A stretch of 64,000 nucleotides of DNA from Corythucha ciliata (Eukaryota; Arthropoda; Insecta; Hemiptera; Tingidae), in contig CM075942.1 in the NCBI GenBank assembly GCA_038030265.1, positions 12,048,029 through 12,112,028 of the forward strand, given 5' to 3'. This document shows positions 1 through 10,623 of the stretch, piece by piece (the stretch's first letter is position 1; each line of letters begins with the position of its first letter). A program made the position numbers and the translations under genes. A model generated the notes under the pieces. It made no database searches. It saw only the letters and a list, made by a program, of their open reading frames with translations, and was not told the origin of the DNA.

Positions 1-36
1 TTTGCTGTACTATCCATAGAAGTCGTTGCAGTATAC

Positions 37-258
37 CTAACCATTCGTTGCTGGTATTAAGCAATTCTTTTGACTAAATAAACGAATTATTTCACATCTC
101 CCGCCTTTATAGAAATTTGATTGGAAGGTAAGGCACGGAATCCTGTTGTTTAGCTCATAAACCGCTGATTTTGCCCTTGAAAATGAATATTCACCTTCCC
201 AAATAAACGTACGTTCTGATTTAGCGCCAAGTATTATAATTTTAGCCCTGGAGCTCAT
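37..258 (-). CDS. Small unrecognised ORF at the window edge (73 codons)
   Basis: An open frame that begins MSSRAKIIILGAK and ends CLIPATNG at a stop. The composition is mixed and protein-like, with no homopolymer-encoded runs, unlike most chance frames here. An in-frame TGA lies 18 bases upstream of the ATG. It follows another minus-strand ORF (354-554). I recognise no domain. It could be the end of a gene or a transposon relic running off the left edge, or chance. The only support is composition and its neighbour. Confidence 0.12.
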   Translation of the reverse strand: MSSRAKIIILGAKSERTFIWEGEYSFSRAKSAVYELNNRIPCLTFQSNFYKGGRCEIIRLFSQKNCLIPATNG

Positions 259-353
259 TCATCTCAGGATTTGTGCCTCAAAACTCCTTGAAGTGTCCTA
301 AAAAGCTATGCAGCTGAGAGGCACAAAAGTTAAAAGAATTGTCCGAGAAATGT

Positions 354-554
354 CTAACGCATTGTAGAAAATTCTAGTGTTTTGACTGAACTCGGAATAG
401 CGACCAACCCATGGACAGGATTTTGTGTAAAACCCGGTAATTTGACCCTGATTCTTTGAATCTGGAAGTTTAGCTCCACAGCCTGAGCGTATAGTGGACC
501 TGGCGTCACCTTGGTCGTGTCAATGAACTCGTGTCCAGCTCTGATTGCGACCAT
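354..554 (-). CDS. Small unrecognised ORF with strong start context (66 codons)
   Basis: The frame begins MVAIRAGHEFIDTTKV and ends EFSTMR. The start lies in GACAATGG, with A at -3 and G at +4, which is the optimal animal start context. An in-frame TAG sits three codons upstream, so the ORF is bounded as written. Codon use is varied and there is no simple sequence. Between it and the next minus-strand ORF is a pyrimidine-rich CTCAG that could serve as a splice acceptor. No family is recognised; a short ORF or a relic exon is possible. Confidence 0.17.
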   Translation of the reverse strand: MVAIRAGHEFIDTTKVTPGPLYAQAVELNFQIQRIRVKLPGFTQNPVHGLVAIPSSVKTLEFSTMR

Positions 555-847
555 TGTCGCCTATATGGCTACTGCATACTCCTGGGCAATTCCTCGCGAT
601 CTTCCACTGTACGTCACTGTTTACCGCTTAACGAGCCGGTGGCCTAATTGATGCCAATAGTTTTACGTGGCTCGGCATAGCGATGACGCGGGTGGGTGCT
701 CGAAACAACAGATGGTCCGCGCAGTGCTCTCATACTCCGTCTATACTCTTCTGTGCGGCATGTTGGGCAAGGAATGGAGACGCGAACAGTTTGTGTGGTA
801 TACGAGGCTGCTGCATGCTTGGGGGGGTAGGGGTGGCATGACTGCCA

Positions 848-2160
848 CCTTTTCGCAAGTTTTGGCTGTTCCAGAAATCAAATTTCGTGGGTTTCTCTCA
901 TTCAATGCTCAATCCGTCGAATTTTTATGACCATTTCGCAGGTCTGGCTCTTTCATAAACACAATGTCACAGGTCTCTTGGCCCCAATGGAGGAACGCCA
1001 CAAAAGCGGTCAATAATCGCGTGAAACCAGTTAATCGGTCCCCCAAACTCATATTCATGCTGAAACTGGACATAGTGGGGCCATTATGAAAGCCCAACTT
1101 TGCGCGTTTGGATCTTTGAAAAACCACGCATATCGAGGGGTTTCATGGATTATTCCACGGACCCAGTGCCGTAATTTGTCCCATAAGCTTGGTAGCTCTA
1201 AGACAATGGAGTGGTGGGGCCATAACAGCAAAATATTTCACGTTTGACAGTTTCAAAAAATCGAGTTTAATGGATTTTTACTCCATAAAAATCCAATTTC
1301 GCGTGTTTCACTCCTCTTAAAATAATTTATTGGGTCCTTGGTTGGTGATTCCTCGTTCAAAGAATCAATTTCATTGGTTCGGCTCTAGAAAACCCCAAAT
1401 TTTGAGCGGGCTGACTCTATCAAAAGTCAGATACCGTGGATTTGGTCATTTTAACGCAAACTTCGGTGACTTTGGCTTCTTTCAAAATCATTTCGCGATT
1501 CTGGCTCTTTCTAGAAATCAATTCCACTATATGTTTACTCGTTAAAAAAAAATAAAATAATTTTATGGGATTTCCTCGTTCTTAAAATCAAATTTCATGC
1601 ACGGTCAAGAAAAAAAATGTTAAAAACGGTCAAGAACCACGTGGAAGGCGTTAATTTGTGAGTTCATTCGTTGTAATACTGGCATGTCAGGGTCATGACA
1701 GCAGAATTTTTCACGTTTGACAGTTTTCAAAACTAAATTTCATGGATTTGGCTCGTTAAAAACTCGCTCTTAACACTAAAAAACGCGCTCTTCCGTTTTT
1801 CAAAAATCATTTTTCGATTGAAAAAACCAATTTCATGATTTTTCCTCGTTGAAAAAATCAACTTTGCGGGGTTTCTTTTTCTGCAAACGTATTTTGTGGG
1901 TTTGGCTGTTTCAAAAGCAGTGGTTCGAGGAGTTCTGCTTTTTCAAAAACCAAAATGTAATGGTTTCCATGTGTCCGTGGCCCATTCTGGGACGTGGTCA
2001 AAAACATCTTGACAACCGTCAATTTGCCTCCTGAGCCCGAATGCATTGTATGAATAATGAAATTGGCATGTTGGTGCAGCGATAGCCGAATTTCGCACGT
2101 TTGACAATTTCAAATTAAACCAAAATTTAGTGAATTTCGGCTCGTCAAAGCTCTTCAAAA
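848..2160. repeat. Family B degenerate tandem array (about 30-bp monomer)
   Basis: Monomers carry TTTCGTGGGTTTGGCTC followed by TTTCAAAAATC. Individual copies are well diverged, but phase and motif order are kept. A longer module recurs: GACAGCAGAATTTTTCACG then TTTGACAGTTT appears near 1221-1252, 1694-1725 and, changed, 2078-2110, each time after a GTTAATTTG or GTCAATTTG stretch. So a higher-order unit of roughly 380-470 bp overlies the 30-bp unit. ORFs here are by-products of the repeat. No bounding inverted ends were found. Confidence 0.75.
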
Positions 2161-2344
2161 ATCGCAGTTCGCAGATTGGTGGTCATCGCTTTGCTCGTCA
2201 CCGGGTCATGCAGGAGTCACTCTGGTTACTGCAGCTCGACCGCTCAACCTTCTCGTTACCAGCATGCAGCTGTGCCGGTGACAAATCCCCCACCCCACCA
2301 CCAGTCTTTTTCATCTTGAATCCGCCTCCAAGTGTAAGAATTGT

Positions 2345-2560
2345 ATGAATGGTGCCAAACGTGGTGTTTTCAAGTTTTCACGGTGGCTCAAGGAACAATT
2401 GGCCTATAACAACAACAAAAAAATCGCCGTTCGTACTATAAAGGCAAACGGCTCACCGGAGAATGCAGAGAAGAATTTTCTACTTTTATCTGAAAGCCTT
2501 GATGAAGACAAAACAAAAATGCTCCTAATTAACCCTAAGAGAAGGCAGAAAAAAAGATAA
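2345..2560 (+). CDS. Small basic ORF, possible relic of a larger protein (71 codons)
   Basis: The frame begins MNGAKRGVFKFSRWL and ends with a basic tail, PKRRQKKR, at TAA. It stays open upstream of the ATG for about 20 codons, where it encodes SKCKNC, a Cys-x2-Cys pair directly before the methionine; a TGA closes it. The middle has mixed composition with acidic and basic stretches. A Cys-pair and basic tail can occur in transposon proteins, but no family is identified. It may be a terminal exon or a transposon relic. Confidence 0.18.
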   Translation: MNGAKRGVFKFSRWLKEQLAYNNNKKIAVRTIKANGSPENAEKNFLLLSESLDEDKTKMLLINPKRRQKKR

Positions 2561-2699
2561 AGCCGCAGTTCCTCGGGTTTCGGATGATAAAGCACGGATT
2601 CCATCCTTTTTAAATACGTTTTAGACACGAAAAAACCGGCATGGGAGGTTTTCAAAGCGTTCTTTCTTAGTTCGAATACCCTCCCCCCCACGCTTGACG

Positions 2700-3600
2700 C
2701 TTCTCATTTTCTTTTCTTTTTTTATTCAATTTTATCCATTCTTGTCTCTCTCTCTCTCTCAGAGCTCTTGTACATGTCTCTCGAAAGGCGACGGCTCATA
2801 AACTCTGTTACTTTATCCGCCGCATACAAATAGCCGCATTTCCACGCGTATAATACCTCCCCAACTTACTTGTTCCCACTAAAGTGAGTTGAAGGATTTT
2901 ATTGGACGTATAGCTCGGACTTTTTTTCTTTTTTTTTTTTTTTTCTTCCTCTTCTTCGTTCCCTCTTACTGGAGCTCTTCCACTGGTTTTTCAAGTCGCC
3001 GGACAGTCTCATCTAAGCCCTTCCCTTCCCCACCTTGTCCAATTCTCTCAAGTTTCTTGACTCGTGGAATCTTGGGACTCCATTTTTTTTTTCTTCTTCT
3101 TAATTTGTGTATAAAGATATTAAAATGCGGGTAAAAAAAGAGAATGTGAAGGAAAAAAACGTGACAGTTCAATTATTTTTAGCTCGAAGAAAAATGAATT
3201 CCTTGACCTTATGGGCCCCTCTGATGCGTCGCCGCGCCCACTCTCGAAAAAGGTTTTAAAAACAGCGAGTTACAATGTTACCGATTTTGGGTTTTTTTAA
3301 AAAAATGATTAATGCGTGGGGTCCGGCCCTTCAAAAATAACAAAAATGAAGCGCTCAACTTTGTAGGCACCGCCATTTTTGTATACCTGTGGCGGAGAAG
3401 TTTCAGCGACGTAAATTTACCACGATGAAACTTGTTTTTTTTGTTACTTTTAGGGGGCTTCACAGTGAAAAAAAAAAAATAAACAACAAAAAACAGGACG
3501 CTATTTCGTTCAAAATGTATCTTCGATTTTTTTTTGTAGACCGCAAGTTATGCAAAGAAGGGTTTAGAGGCGAGAGCGAGCCCGTTTAAAAGAGAGAATC
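2700..3600. other. Pyrimidine-rich, intron-like island
   Basis: Dominated by CT-rich and poly-T stretches. A (TC)n tract at 2744-2760 runs straight into CAG, forming an ideal-looking splice acceptor at 2762. A possible donor, AAAGTGAGTTG, lies near 2881, but all three frames of the intervening 119 bases contain stops, so a coding exon is not supported. A run of about 16 T near 2930-2944 follows. Confidence 0.4.
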
Positions 3601-3611
3601 CGGGCAATAAA

Positions 3612-3643
3612 TTACGTCATTATGCCGCGCGAGGTATAAAAAG
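3612..3643 (+). promoter_or_regulatory. Candidate core promoter: CRE-like site plus TATA box
   Basis: TTACGTCAT (3612-3620) matches an ATF/CREB-type site. Fifteen bases later comes TATAAAAAG (3635-3643), a consensus TATA box preceded by GC-rich CGCGCGAGG. Spacing would place transcription start near 3665. No good arthropod initiator (TCAGT) is seen there, and a single TATA box is common by chance in AT-rich DNA. The combination is better than either motif alone. Confidence 0.3.
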
Positions 3644-3664
3644 TATAAATCTGAAACTGATGGT

Positions 3665-3736
3665 GCGGTGAGAAGTGGTCGAGTGTGTTGGCGAGAGGGT
3701 GAGTAGAGGCGAATGCAAAGTCTTCTCGGATCCTGG
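3665..3736 (+). other. Candidate first exon with short coding start
   Basis: Runs from the predicted start site to a strong donor, TGG|GTGAGTAAAT, at 3737. An alternative donor lies at 3699. An ATG at 3713 opens the frame MQSLLGSW up to the donor, with an in-frame TAG just upstream; its Kozak context is weak (C at -3). On the opposite strand GAAG|GTAAGT lies at 3765/3764, so strand assignment is not secure. If joined to 9737-9798 it gives a signal-peptide-like hydrophobic start. Confidence 0.2.
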
Positions 3737-3739
3737 GTG

Positions 3740-5300
3740 AGTAAATCAAGCCTAATCCACTTACCTTCGAAGCTCTATACCCCCCCCCCCCTACCACAAT
3801 CCTCCTCACCGCCATGAAGATAGGAGAGCCGAGACTGGGCTGAAAGATCATCATTACAGGAAGGAAAAAGGACGGGGAAAAAAAAAACAAAAAAAAACAT
3901 GGTGGGCGAAAGGATTGCCGTGGTATCCACGTGTATCCCGGTCGCATTCTTTTCGATGTTATTATAAAACGCTTCATTTTGACCAAACAACGTCTTCCTT
4001 TCAGAACGCTCGAAGCTAAAGCCATAAAATTATGTTTGACTCGTTTTTACTTTTAAGAGAATTCGGCGACGATTAAATCGATCGGACGCCACGCTGTAGC
4101 ATTAAAAAAAAAACAAAAAAAAAACAGCTTTTTTGTGTGTGGGTGCATTCATCAATCGGAAGAGTAAACTGAGTAAGAGCAAGAGAGAGCGATGAACAGG
4201 AAAAATGGGGTCTCTTCCATTGACTGGTGCGCTGTTTTACTGCAGCAATAAATGAAGAGTTATGAGCAATTTTACAGAAACAGCTCCGCCACCTTTCCCA
4301 TCCCTGTTCGCGTATAGTGAGGCCCCCGTACTGGTCAAAGAAGCGTGACGCGTGCTTTTGCTCTCCCTCCCTCGACAGATCTAATTCTTATTTATGATTT
4401 TCCCTTAACCACCGCCAATTTTTGGTGAGGAAAACCTTTATAGACTGCAAGAAAATTCCACGAAGGATTTTTGTGGGGCGACCAAGTCTCGCCTCTGTCT
4501 GTCAATCTAATGAAAATCATAGCTCCCCTCCCCACTTCCACCATTACTAAGTCTAAGTAATGCCACGGAAAACCGATTTACGACTCTTTTTCTTTCTTAA
4601 GATTCCCCCACCCACTCGCCCCTTCATAATAAAATAGAAGTAAATGCTTTTGTTTTTCTCTCCAGAGCTTGTTTATCAAACTTCTTGTATCTTTATTGCC
4701 CTGAATCCCTTCGCCACACATATCTCTTCCTCTTTTTTGCGACAAAGCACTGGAAAAATATAAACCGATGGGAAAAACAAACGTCGGAAAACTAATGAAA
4801 ATGTATTCCAGTTTATGCGGCCGTTATACTTTATTATTTTTAAAGCAAAAGTTTCATTTTCATGAAATATTCCCCAAGTTTTGGAAGTTTTTAACATCGG
4901 AGGCGTAAAAAATACCGTCGTAGGCTGTTGTGAAGGGTGGGGGAAGTTTTTTTTTTTTTTCCGTCGTGCGACTGCGTTGAGTTCTAAGAAAAAGAATGAG
5001 AAACAAGGAATGCGGGGGGTGGGGTATCCATTCTTCCCTTAGGTACTGTACAATAAGGGGGCGGAACATAAAGTTGAGAAGGAAAAAAAAAAGGTCACGA
5101 TGGCTTGGGGTCCCTATAGATCGATGCGCGTCACGTGATATTATACACCGCCGAACCACAGTGCTGAGATAGAGCTCGATAAGTCTTATGCTGAGACTCC
5201 CCCCCCCCACCCCACAACACAACGCTATAGCACTATTTCGAGGATTAGTATGAGGCTGAAATGACGAGGAGGAGAAAATCGCTCCAATTATAATAGACTT
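3740..5300. other. Homopolymer-rich, intron-like island
   Basis: Contains C, A and T runs (C near 3779-3792, A near 3880-3900 and 4105-4125, T near 4947-4960). Acceptor-like tracts occur at 4378 (CTCCCTCCCTCGACAG) and 4664 (TTTTTCTCTCCAG) without convincing donors. The long minus-strand frames here run through poly-C, poly-A and poly-T tracts and are not convincing genes. Confidence 0.4.
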
Positions 5301-5700
5301 GGTGTGCCAAATAAAGGGTCGAGGGAGGTTTATGATTATGCGCCAGCACGTTGCTCCGTGAAAGTGCCCGATCGGGGACACTTTAGAGAGCTCTCGTGGT
5401 CCGCCCTCACTCTATGGCGAGCTTCGCCCGGTTCCATCACCCGTGTATCGAGTCAGAACAAAATTGTACCGAGACGAGAAAATGGGAGGCCCATTGGCTG
5501 GCCGGCAGGAGGGAAACCTGACCCTCGCAGTTGAGCTGGAGTGTTGGCCAGAGGCTATTAGAGATGTCCGATTGCGCCAAAGATACCATAGAGGCCGTAA
5601 ACGGCACGTTATTGGCACCCTAAAATGCCCTACCCCACTGAACACCCGGAAATTATTGGTGAGAGGTCTCTCACAACGCTATACATATAGCAATTGCACC
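5300..5700. other. GC-richer unique block
   Basis: Balanced base composition with overlapping open frames on both strands. None looks like a known protein and no splice pair bounds them. It could hold an untranslated exon or a CpG-rich regulatory patch. Confidence 0.25.
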
Positions 5701-6270
5701 TCATAAAGTTATAAGTCGGTCTAAAAAGTTGCGTTTGTGCACCGCAAGTTCGACGATCGGCCACAAAATCGCGAAACTGACATTTTCCAGTACAAAACCA
5801 TAATTTGGGGGTATAATTCCTTGATATTATCATATAAATTCAAATTTCAGCTTCCTGATAACCAATTTGTCTGAGCAACCATTTCAAGTGCTTTAATTGA
5901 CCAAATTTTCCTCTTCAAATCACAAATTGACCTGGAAATAATTAATTTCACCCCCAAAACTGACAATGTGTAACACGCAAATCTTGGTTTTCGATTTCGC
6001 TCTACAGGAACTGACCGATCGTCTATTGAACGGACTTTCATTTCTCCTGTGGTACCGAACTAATAAAACATTAATTATTGAGTAGGTATCTTACAATTAT
6101 ATTTGTTTGTTTGCTGCCGGACGGCGAATACTTTCTCGCTCACACACTCTCTCATCTCGCTCACGCTGATTCCCAGGTTCTGCAGAACCTTACGCGGTCG
6201 CAAATTGAGACGGTGCTGTGCTTTTCACTACAGCACATTAAAGCAACTATTAAAGTTTAGACAAAACATG
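5701..6270. other. Diverged repeat-like and unique sequence
   Basis: 5750-5990 contains AATTTC and CAATTT-type spacing like a decayed family D array. 6080-6270 is unique, with a local CTCTCTCATCTCGCTCAC stretch. No gene is seen. Confidence 0.3.
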
Positions 6271-6274
6271 AATG

Positions 6275-8460
6275 TTCATGGTTAAAATTGCGTAAAAGCC
6301 CTCATTCGTTGATAAAATCGAGTGAATGCACTAATTCGGGATTTTTTTCTATACACAACTTCAGGACCCAAAATGAGATAAAATCGCCGATTCACGGTGA
6401 ATTGACCAGGATGAAAACGTTAATGCGCTTCTCTTGGGGCCAGCCCATGGCTAAACTTGAAAAAAGCGCTAAATCATGGCTAAAGGTGAAAACAATTGCA
6501 AATTCACGCTTAAAAATGAGAAAAACAGTAAATATAGGTCCGCGGCTAAAAATGAGTAAAAGCGATTATTTGCGGCCAAAATAGAATAACGTGCAAATTC
6601 ACGGTATCTGATGGAGGCAAATTCGGCTAAAATCGAGAAAAAGCGCCAATTCAAAAAACAAAAATTAGGTCCTCTCGGCCCATTGGAGCAGAAAGACGCT
6701 GGTTTGCGGCCAGAATGAGTAAAACGCTAAATTGCGGCTACAATTTTGAGACAAAGAGCTAATTCACAGATGAAATTGAGATAAATGGCAGATTTTGCGG
6801 GGTTCAGAGGTCAACTTGCTGTAAAACTGAGAAAAAACGCTAATTTGCTGCCCTTAGGCTTCATCATGGCATCTAAAATCTAGAAAAAACGCAACACCAG
6901 GGCAACAGTTGAGAAAAATTGTTAAATAATGATTAAAATGAAGCAAAATAGTCAACTCGCGAATAGAAAGGAGAAAGGGTGCTGATTTGCAGCTGAAATT
7001 AAGTAAAATCGCTAATTAGCGGATAAAATTGAGAAAAATCGCTAATTCTTGGATAGAAGTTAAAAAGGTACTAATTCACGGCTAAAACTGGGAAAACTTG
7101 TTGCAAAAGTTCGCGTTTTCTGTGAACAAATTCGACCAAAATCGAGAAAAACCGCTAATTCGTGGCTGAAAGAGAAACAAAAACTGCGAATTTGACCTTG
7201 AACTTGAGAAAAAACTGCAGTTATCAGAAAAAAATTAGCGGATGAAGTTGAGAATAATCGCTAATTAGTGGATAGAAGTGCGGGAAAAGCTCTAATTCAC
7301 AGCTAAAATTGGTTAAAAACGTTAATTCGCGACGAAAATTATGAAAACGCCAATTCACCGTTTCCGGAAAAACTTTACATAAATTGGAAAGAGAGAGAAA
7401 AAAAAACATGTAAGGTGGAAAAATTGTCAATTTACCGCTAAAAGAAAGGAAAACGGTAATTTGCTACCGAAATTAAAATTGGGAATGCCCCGCTGCCAAT
7501 TTGCTATTTCTGTGAGCAAAATCGGCTAAAATGAAGAAAAAGCGCAAATACATGACTGAAAGTGGAAAAACTGCTAATTTGACATCTATACAGATAAAAA
7601 CGTACAGTCGCCGATTAGATATTAAAGCTGTAATAAATTAGGTCTGATCTGCCCATTTAGCGCAGAATAAAGCTAATTTGCAAGTAAAATTTAATTAGGA
7701 AAACACTAAATAATGGCTAGAATTGAGAAAAATAGCTAATTCGAGGATGAAATGAAGAATAAATCGCCGATTTCTGCGGTCACAAGGAGAAAAAACGCTC
7801 ATGTATTGCTCTTACCAGGGCAAGTTATCACCTGGAAAAGAGAAAAAACGTTAATTCATGGCACTTCAAATCAAGAAAAACGCTAATTCAGGACGAGAAT
7901 TGAGAAAAATTGTTAATGGCCTTCGTTATCGGAGCCTTGACTTAAGTTGTGCAAGGATCATGCGGTTTATTAAAATGCATCACCTGTTTTGAAGCACTTC
8001 AAGGCGGCCTTAAAGTTAAAGACGGTCTCTGAATACGGGCCTAATTGGGGCAAATTGAGCAAAATCGTCTATTTATGAAATTTGCGTCTGAAATTGAGTA
8101 AAAATTCGATAAAGACGCTAAATGTAAGATAAAGTGAGAAAAACTGCTAATTCTTGGATAGAAGTGAGAAAACGCGCTTATTCGTGGCTGAAAGAGAAAC
8201 AAAAACTGCTAATTTGACACTAAAATCGAGAAAAAGGCAAATTCGCAGATAAAAAAAAGCTCTAATATGCAGCAAAAACTTGAACAAACTGCTAATTTGC
8301 AGCTAAAAAAAAAAGATAAATAAATATAAAACAAAAAATGGCAAATCTGCCTGAAATTTCAAAAATAGTGCATTATCAAAATGAAATGTAATAAAAGGCC
8401 TAATTCGTGACTTAAAGTGAAAAACGGCTGACTTGCGGCTAAAAATGAGAGATACACCAG
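6275..8460 (+). repeat. Family A degenerate tandem array, long copy
   Basis: About 2.2 kb of units of the form AAAATTGAGAAAAACGC followed by TAATTCGCGGCT, period about 28-32 bp. Roughly 70 diverged copies keep the GAGAAAAA core and the CTAATT core. Length variation is frequent, so reading frames shift and no ORF persists. Right and left edges fade into unique DNA with no visible inverted ends. Confidence 0.8.
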
Positions 8461-9480
8461 AGCTTTCCACCTCGAAAATGTCATGAATTCGTCTAAAATC
8501 TGATCCTGATCCTGAAACTGATTGGACGCCGGAAAACGATTGGTTGGCCAAGTTCACCCTTTTTAGCCCTCATATCAAACCTTACAATAATTTCGCTTTT
8601 AAGCCGGATTACGGAAAAAAAAAAAATATTTATGCCACACAGAACGGTATTTTTATTGCCTTGAAACACGCGCTATGCTCCGTTATAACAGTGTGAAATT
8701 ATCGTTTTTATGTCAGAACACTCTCAGTTTGCCCACTCAAATTGACTGTTCGGCCCTGAAATCGAGTCCTTTGTGATCGGAGGGCAATTTAGACCCTATA
8801 AGGGCGTTTTTGCGGCTCATTTTCTCCAACACATCACGGGGGTGTCAAGAGGTGGTCATTTGTTCACACGAGTCACGAAGCCGTTTAGTTGAAAACGGCG
8901 GTATTTGTGAAAACCCCTTTTTAACGGTTCGACGTCCAGTCGAAAATCCGCTTACATTTTCGGAATCTTGCCCGTTCAAATTTTTTAAATTTTGACTGAT
9001 TCTGTTGGGTCATTCATAGAATAATCATCTAGTGCGTGATTTTTGGAGACATTTGTTAAAATTGCCTCAATTTGAGCCTGCGGTCCATGACTTCCTCAGA
9101 CAACACTCAATTGGCCAAAACGTACCAAAGAAGCCATCAGTACCCCTCAAAGTTGTCAAACATGAGCCTTCTACGTTGTCATTGCCTTCATTGGATTCAG
9201 TGGGTTGTCTCGACTTCAGAGCGGCCCTGCTATGAGATCAATTAGCGTCGGTGGCCTTCTTTGGACTTTCTTTGGATTCAAGGGGCAAACTGTAACATCT
9301 GCGAAAAATTGTGGATATAGAATTGCCACCAGAACTGGCCACACAACCAGTCACATTATACCCCAAATTCAGGGGATTTACCTTCAAAATGTGACTAACT
9401 GGCATCGAAGTTCGTTATTTTGCCCCGCAAGACGACTGTCCACACCTCAGATCCAAGACGTTTCATTGTAAAAACCGTCC
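8461..9480. other. Unique or heavily decayed repeat sequence
   Basis: No persistent period. Some short segments (CAATTTTG, CCTCAAATTG) recall array monomers. A poly-C tract at about 9489-9500 follows. No supported gene. Confidence 0.3.
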
Positions 9481-9736
9481 AATTTCGCCCCCCCCCCGCC
9501 AGGCAGTTACCGACCCATAAATCTGTTGGCTTGCGTATAAACCGTCCATATAGTCCACATCTCGACGAGCTTTGAAGCGAGCGCTTTTCCTCTTGTTTAT
9601 TGAACCAACGCACACAGACTATAAGATGGGGACATTTCTTTGGAGTGTAATCCTCACTAAAATCTATTTGTTCTATGAATGAAACAAAAAAGTTTTTATT
9701 TTGGTTTTTTATTATTTTTTTTTTCTTATTTTGCAG

Positions 9737-9798
9737 TGGCTCCTTCTCGTGGCATTTCGTGTCACATGCCATATTGAGAGTTTCATTCTACAGTTCAA
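9737..9798 (+). CDS. Candidate 62-nt internal exon with strong splice sites
   Basis: Preceded by a long T tract ending TTCTTATTTTGCAG (acceptor at 9736) and followed by TTCAA|GTAAGTAACT (donor at 9799). Two frames are open. The first reads WLLLVAFRVTC then HIESFILQF, a hydrophobic stretch with a Cys. It leaves two bases, so the next exon must start in phase 2. Joined to MQSLLGSW of 3713-3736 it resembles a secretory signal peptide. Acceptor and donor 62 bases apart, both near consensus, are the main evidence. Coincidence in T-rich DNA cannot be excluded. Confidence 0.33.
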
Positions 9799-10066
9799 GT
9801 AAGTAACTGCCGATTAATTTTTTCCCTTCTATTTAATGTCTTTGTCCTGTTATAAAAGCCAAAGACAACTTTTATTTTTAAAAATTAAGTTTTTATTTAA
9901 ACCTTTCCCTTCTAAGATTTAGTATAGAAGAGGAAAGCCTTGCCATCGTTCCAATTTTGACATGACGCTCAAACCGTATGAAAGGAGATTGACCCAGTTT
10001 TACCGGTTAAATTACATCCCCCCACCACCTCAACGCTATTACATCAAATCCCTTTTTTGTTCAGGG

Positions 10067-10234
10067 ACGAAGCTCCCTCCCTCACACCCCCTCAAGCTCG
10101 CTTACACCGGTGCCATACCACTCTAAAGCACATCACTGATGGCCCTGATATAATAAAAAAAAAACCCTTTAGAGCTAGCTCCGCCGGTCATGAAAGTTTC
10201 CTTATTGCTTTCACCGCACACGCCTTATATTAAC
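10067..10234 (+). CDS. Possible terminal exon
   Basis: Follows CCCTTTTTTGTTCAG (acceptor at 10066). One frame stays open for 56 codons and starts DEAPSLTPPQ, ending ALY at TAA. That frame is exactly the one that continues the 9737-9798 frame after a 268-nt intron. Against it: the frame contains a run of nine A bases, and no nearby polyadenylation signal was identified. It is an alternative to splicing onward to a distant exon. Confidence 0.14.
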
Positions 10235-10386
10235 TCCCCCCACCAGTAACCATCACACTGGCACTACCGATGCGAGTCTTTTCATTTTCTTATCTTTCTC
10301 CGAGGTAAAGCTGTAAGGGAAAGGTGGTGGGGTGGGGCTTGCTGCAACATCTACTACGGTGGATGAAAAATAAGACACAGGAGATT

Positions 10387-10623
10387 TCAATATACAGGAA
10401 TCGGTGTCACGGTAATGGCGTATACGTATAAAGGCTCTGATGCGGCGTCGAAGGTTTTAAGGGCCGCTGGTAGCTCCTGAACATGAAAACGGAACGATTC
10501 GTTGGCAGGATGTTGGCCCTTGTTCTGCGAACATACAAAACGCGTTTGCCATGAATTATATATGAATGTACACCGAGTGTAGAGCCGATCCTCACCTTGA
10601 CGTGGCTCGAAGCCGATATCCAT
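10387..10623 (-). CDS. Unrecognised ORF with possible short-intron alternative (78 codons)
   Basis: The frame begins MDIGFEPRQGEDRLYTR and ends VTPIPVY. Composition is protein-like. A second frame ending at 10592 starts at 10780 (MKGSFIQQLRKAYK). CAAG|GTGAGGATC near 10598 and GTATGTTCGCAG near 10528 on the same strand could remove an intron of about 70 nt and join the two regions in frame. I cannot choose between the models and recognise no family. Confidence 0.17.
   Translation of the reverse strand: MDIGFEPRQGEDRLYTRCTFIYNSWQTRFVCSQNKGQHPANESFRFHVQELPAALKTFDAASEPLYVYAITVTPIPVY

Larger units (their letters stand above)
1..846. other. Unique left-edge sequence
   Basis: Apart from the two minus-strand ORFs, this stretch shows no tandem structure. 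A short G-rich tract near 822-838 marks the change to the family B array. Confidence 0.4.

Noticed and set aside
2763..2881. Exon after the (TC)n acceptor
   Set aside because: Good acceptor and donor-like GTGAGTTG, but every frame has stops; at most untranslated.
3612..4025. 137-codon minus-strand frame
   Set aside because: Contains a poly-Gly from the C run and Phe-rich segments from A runs, and overlaps the better-supported plus-strand promoter signals. A donor GAAG|GTAAGT on this strand (3765/3764) keeps a small doubt.
4860..5381. Longest open frame in the window (173 codons, minus strand)
   Set aside because: It runs through poly-C and poly-A/T tracts that encode runs of Gly, Phe and Lys, has no recognisable domain and is crossed by unrelated open frames. 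Treated as chance.
6275..8460. CRISPR array
   Set aside because: Direct repeats are diverged, there are no unique spacers of constant length, and the context is eukaryotic.
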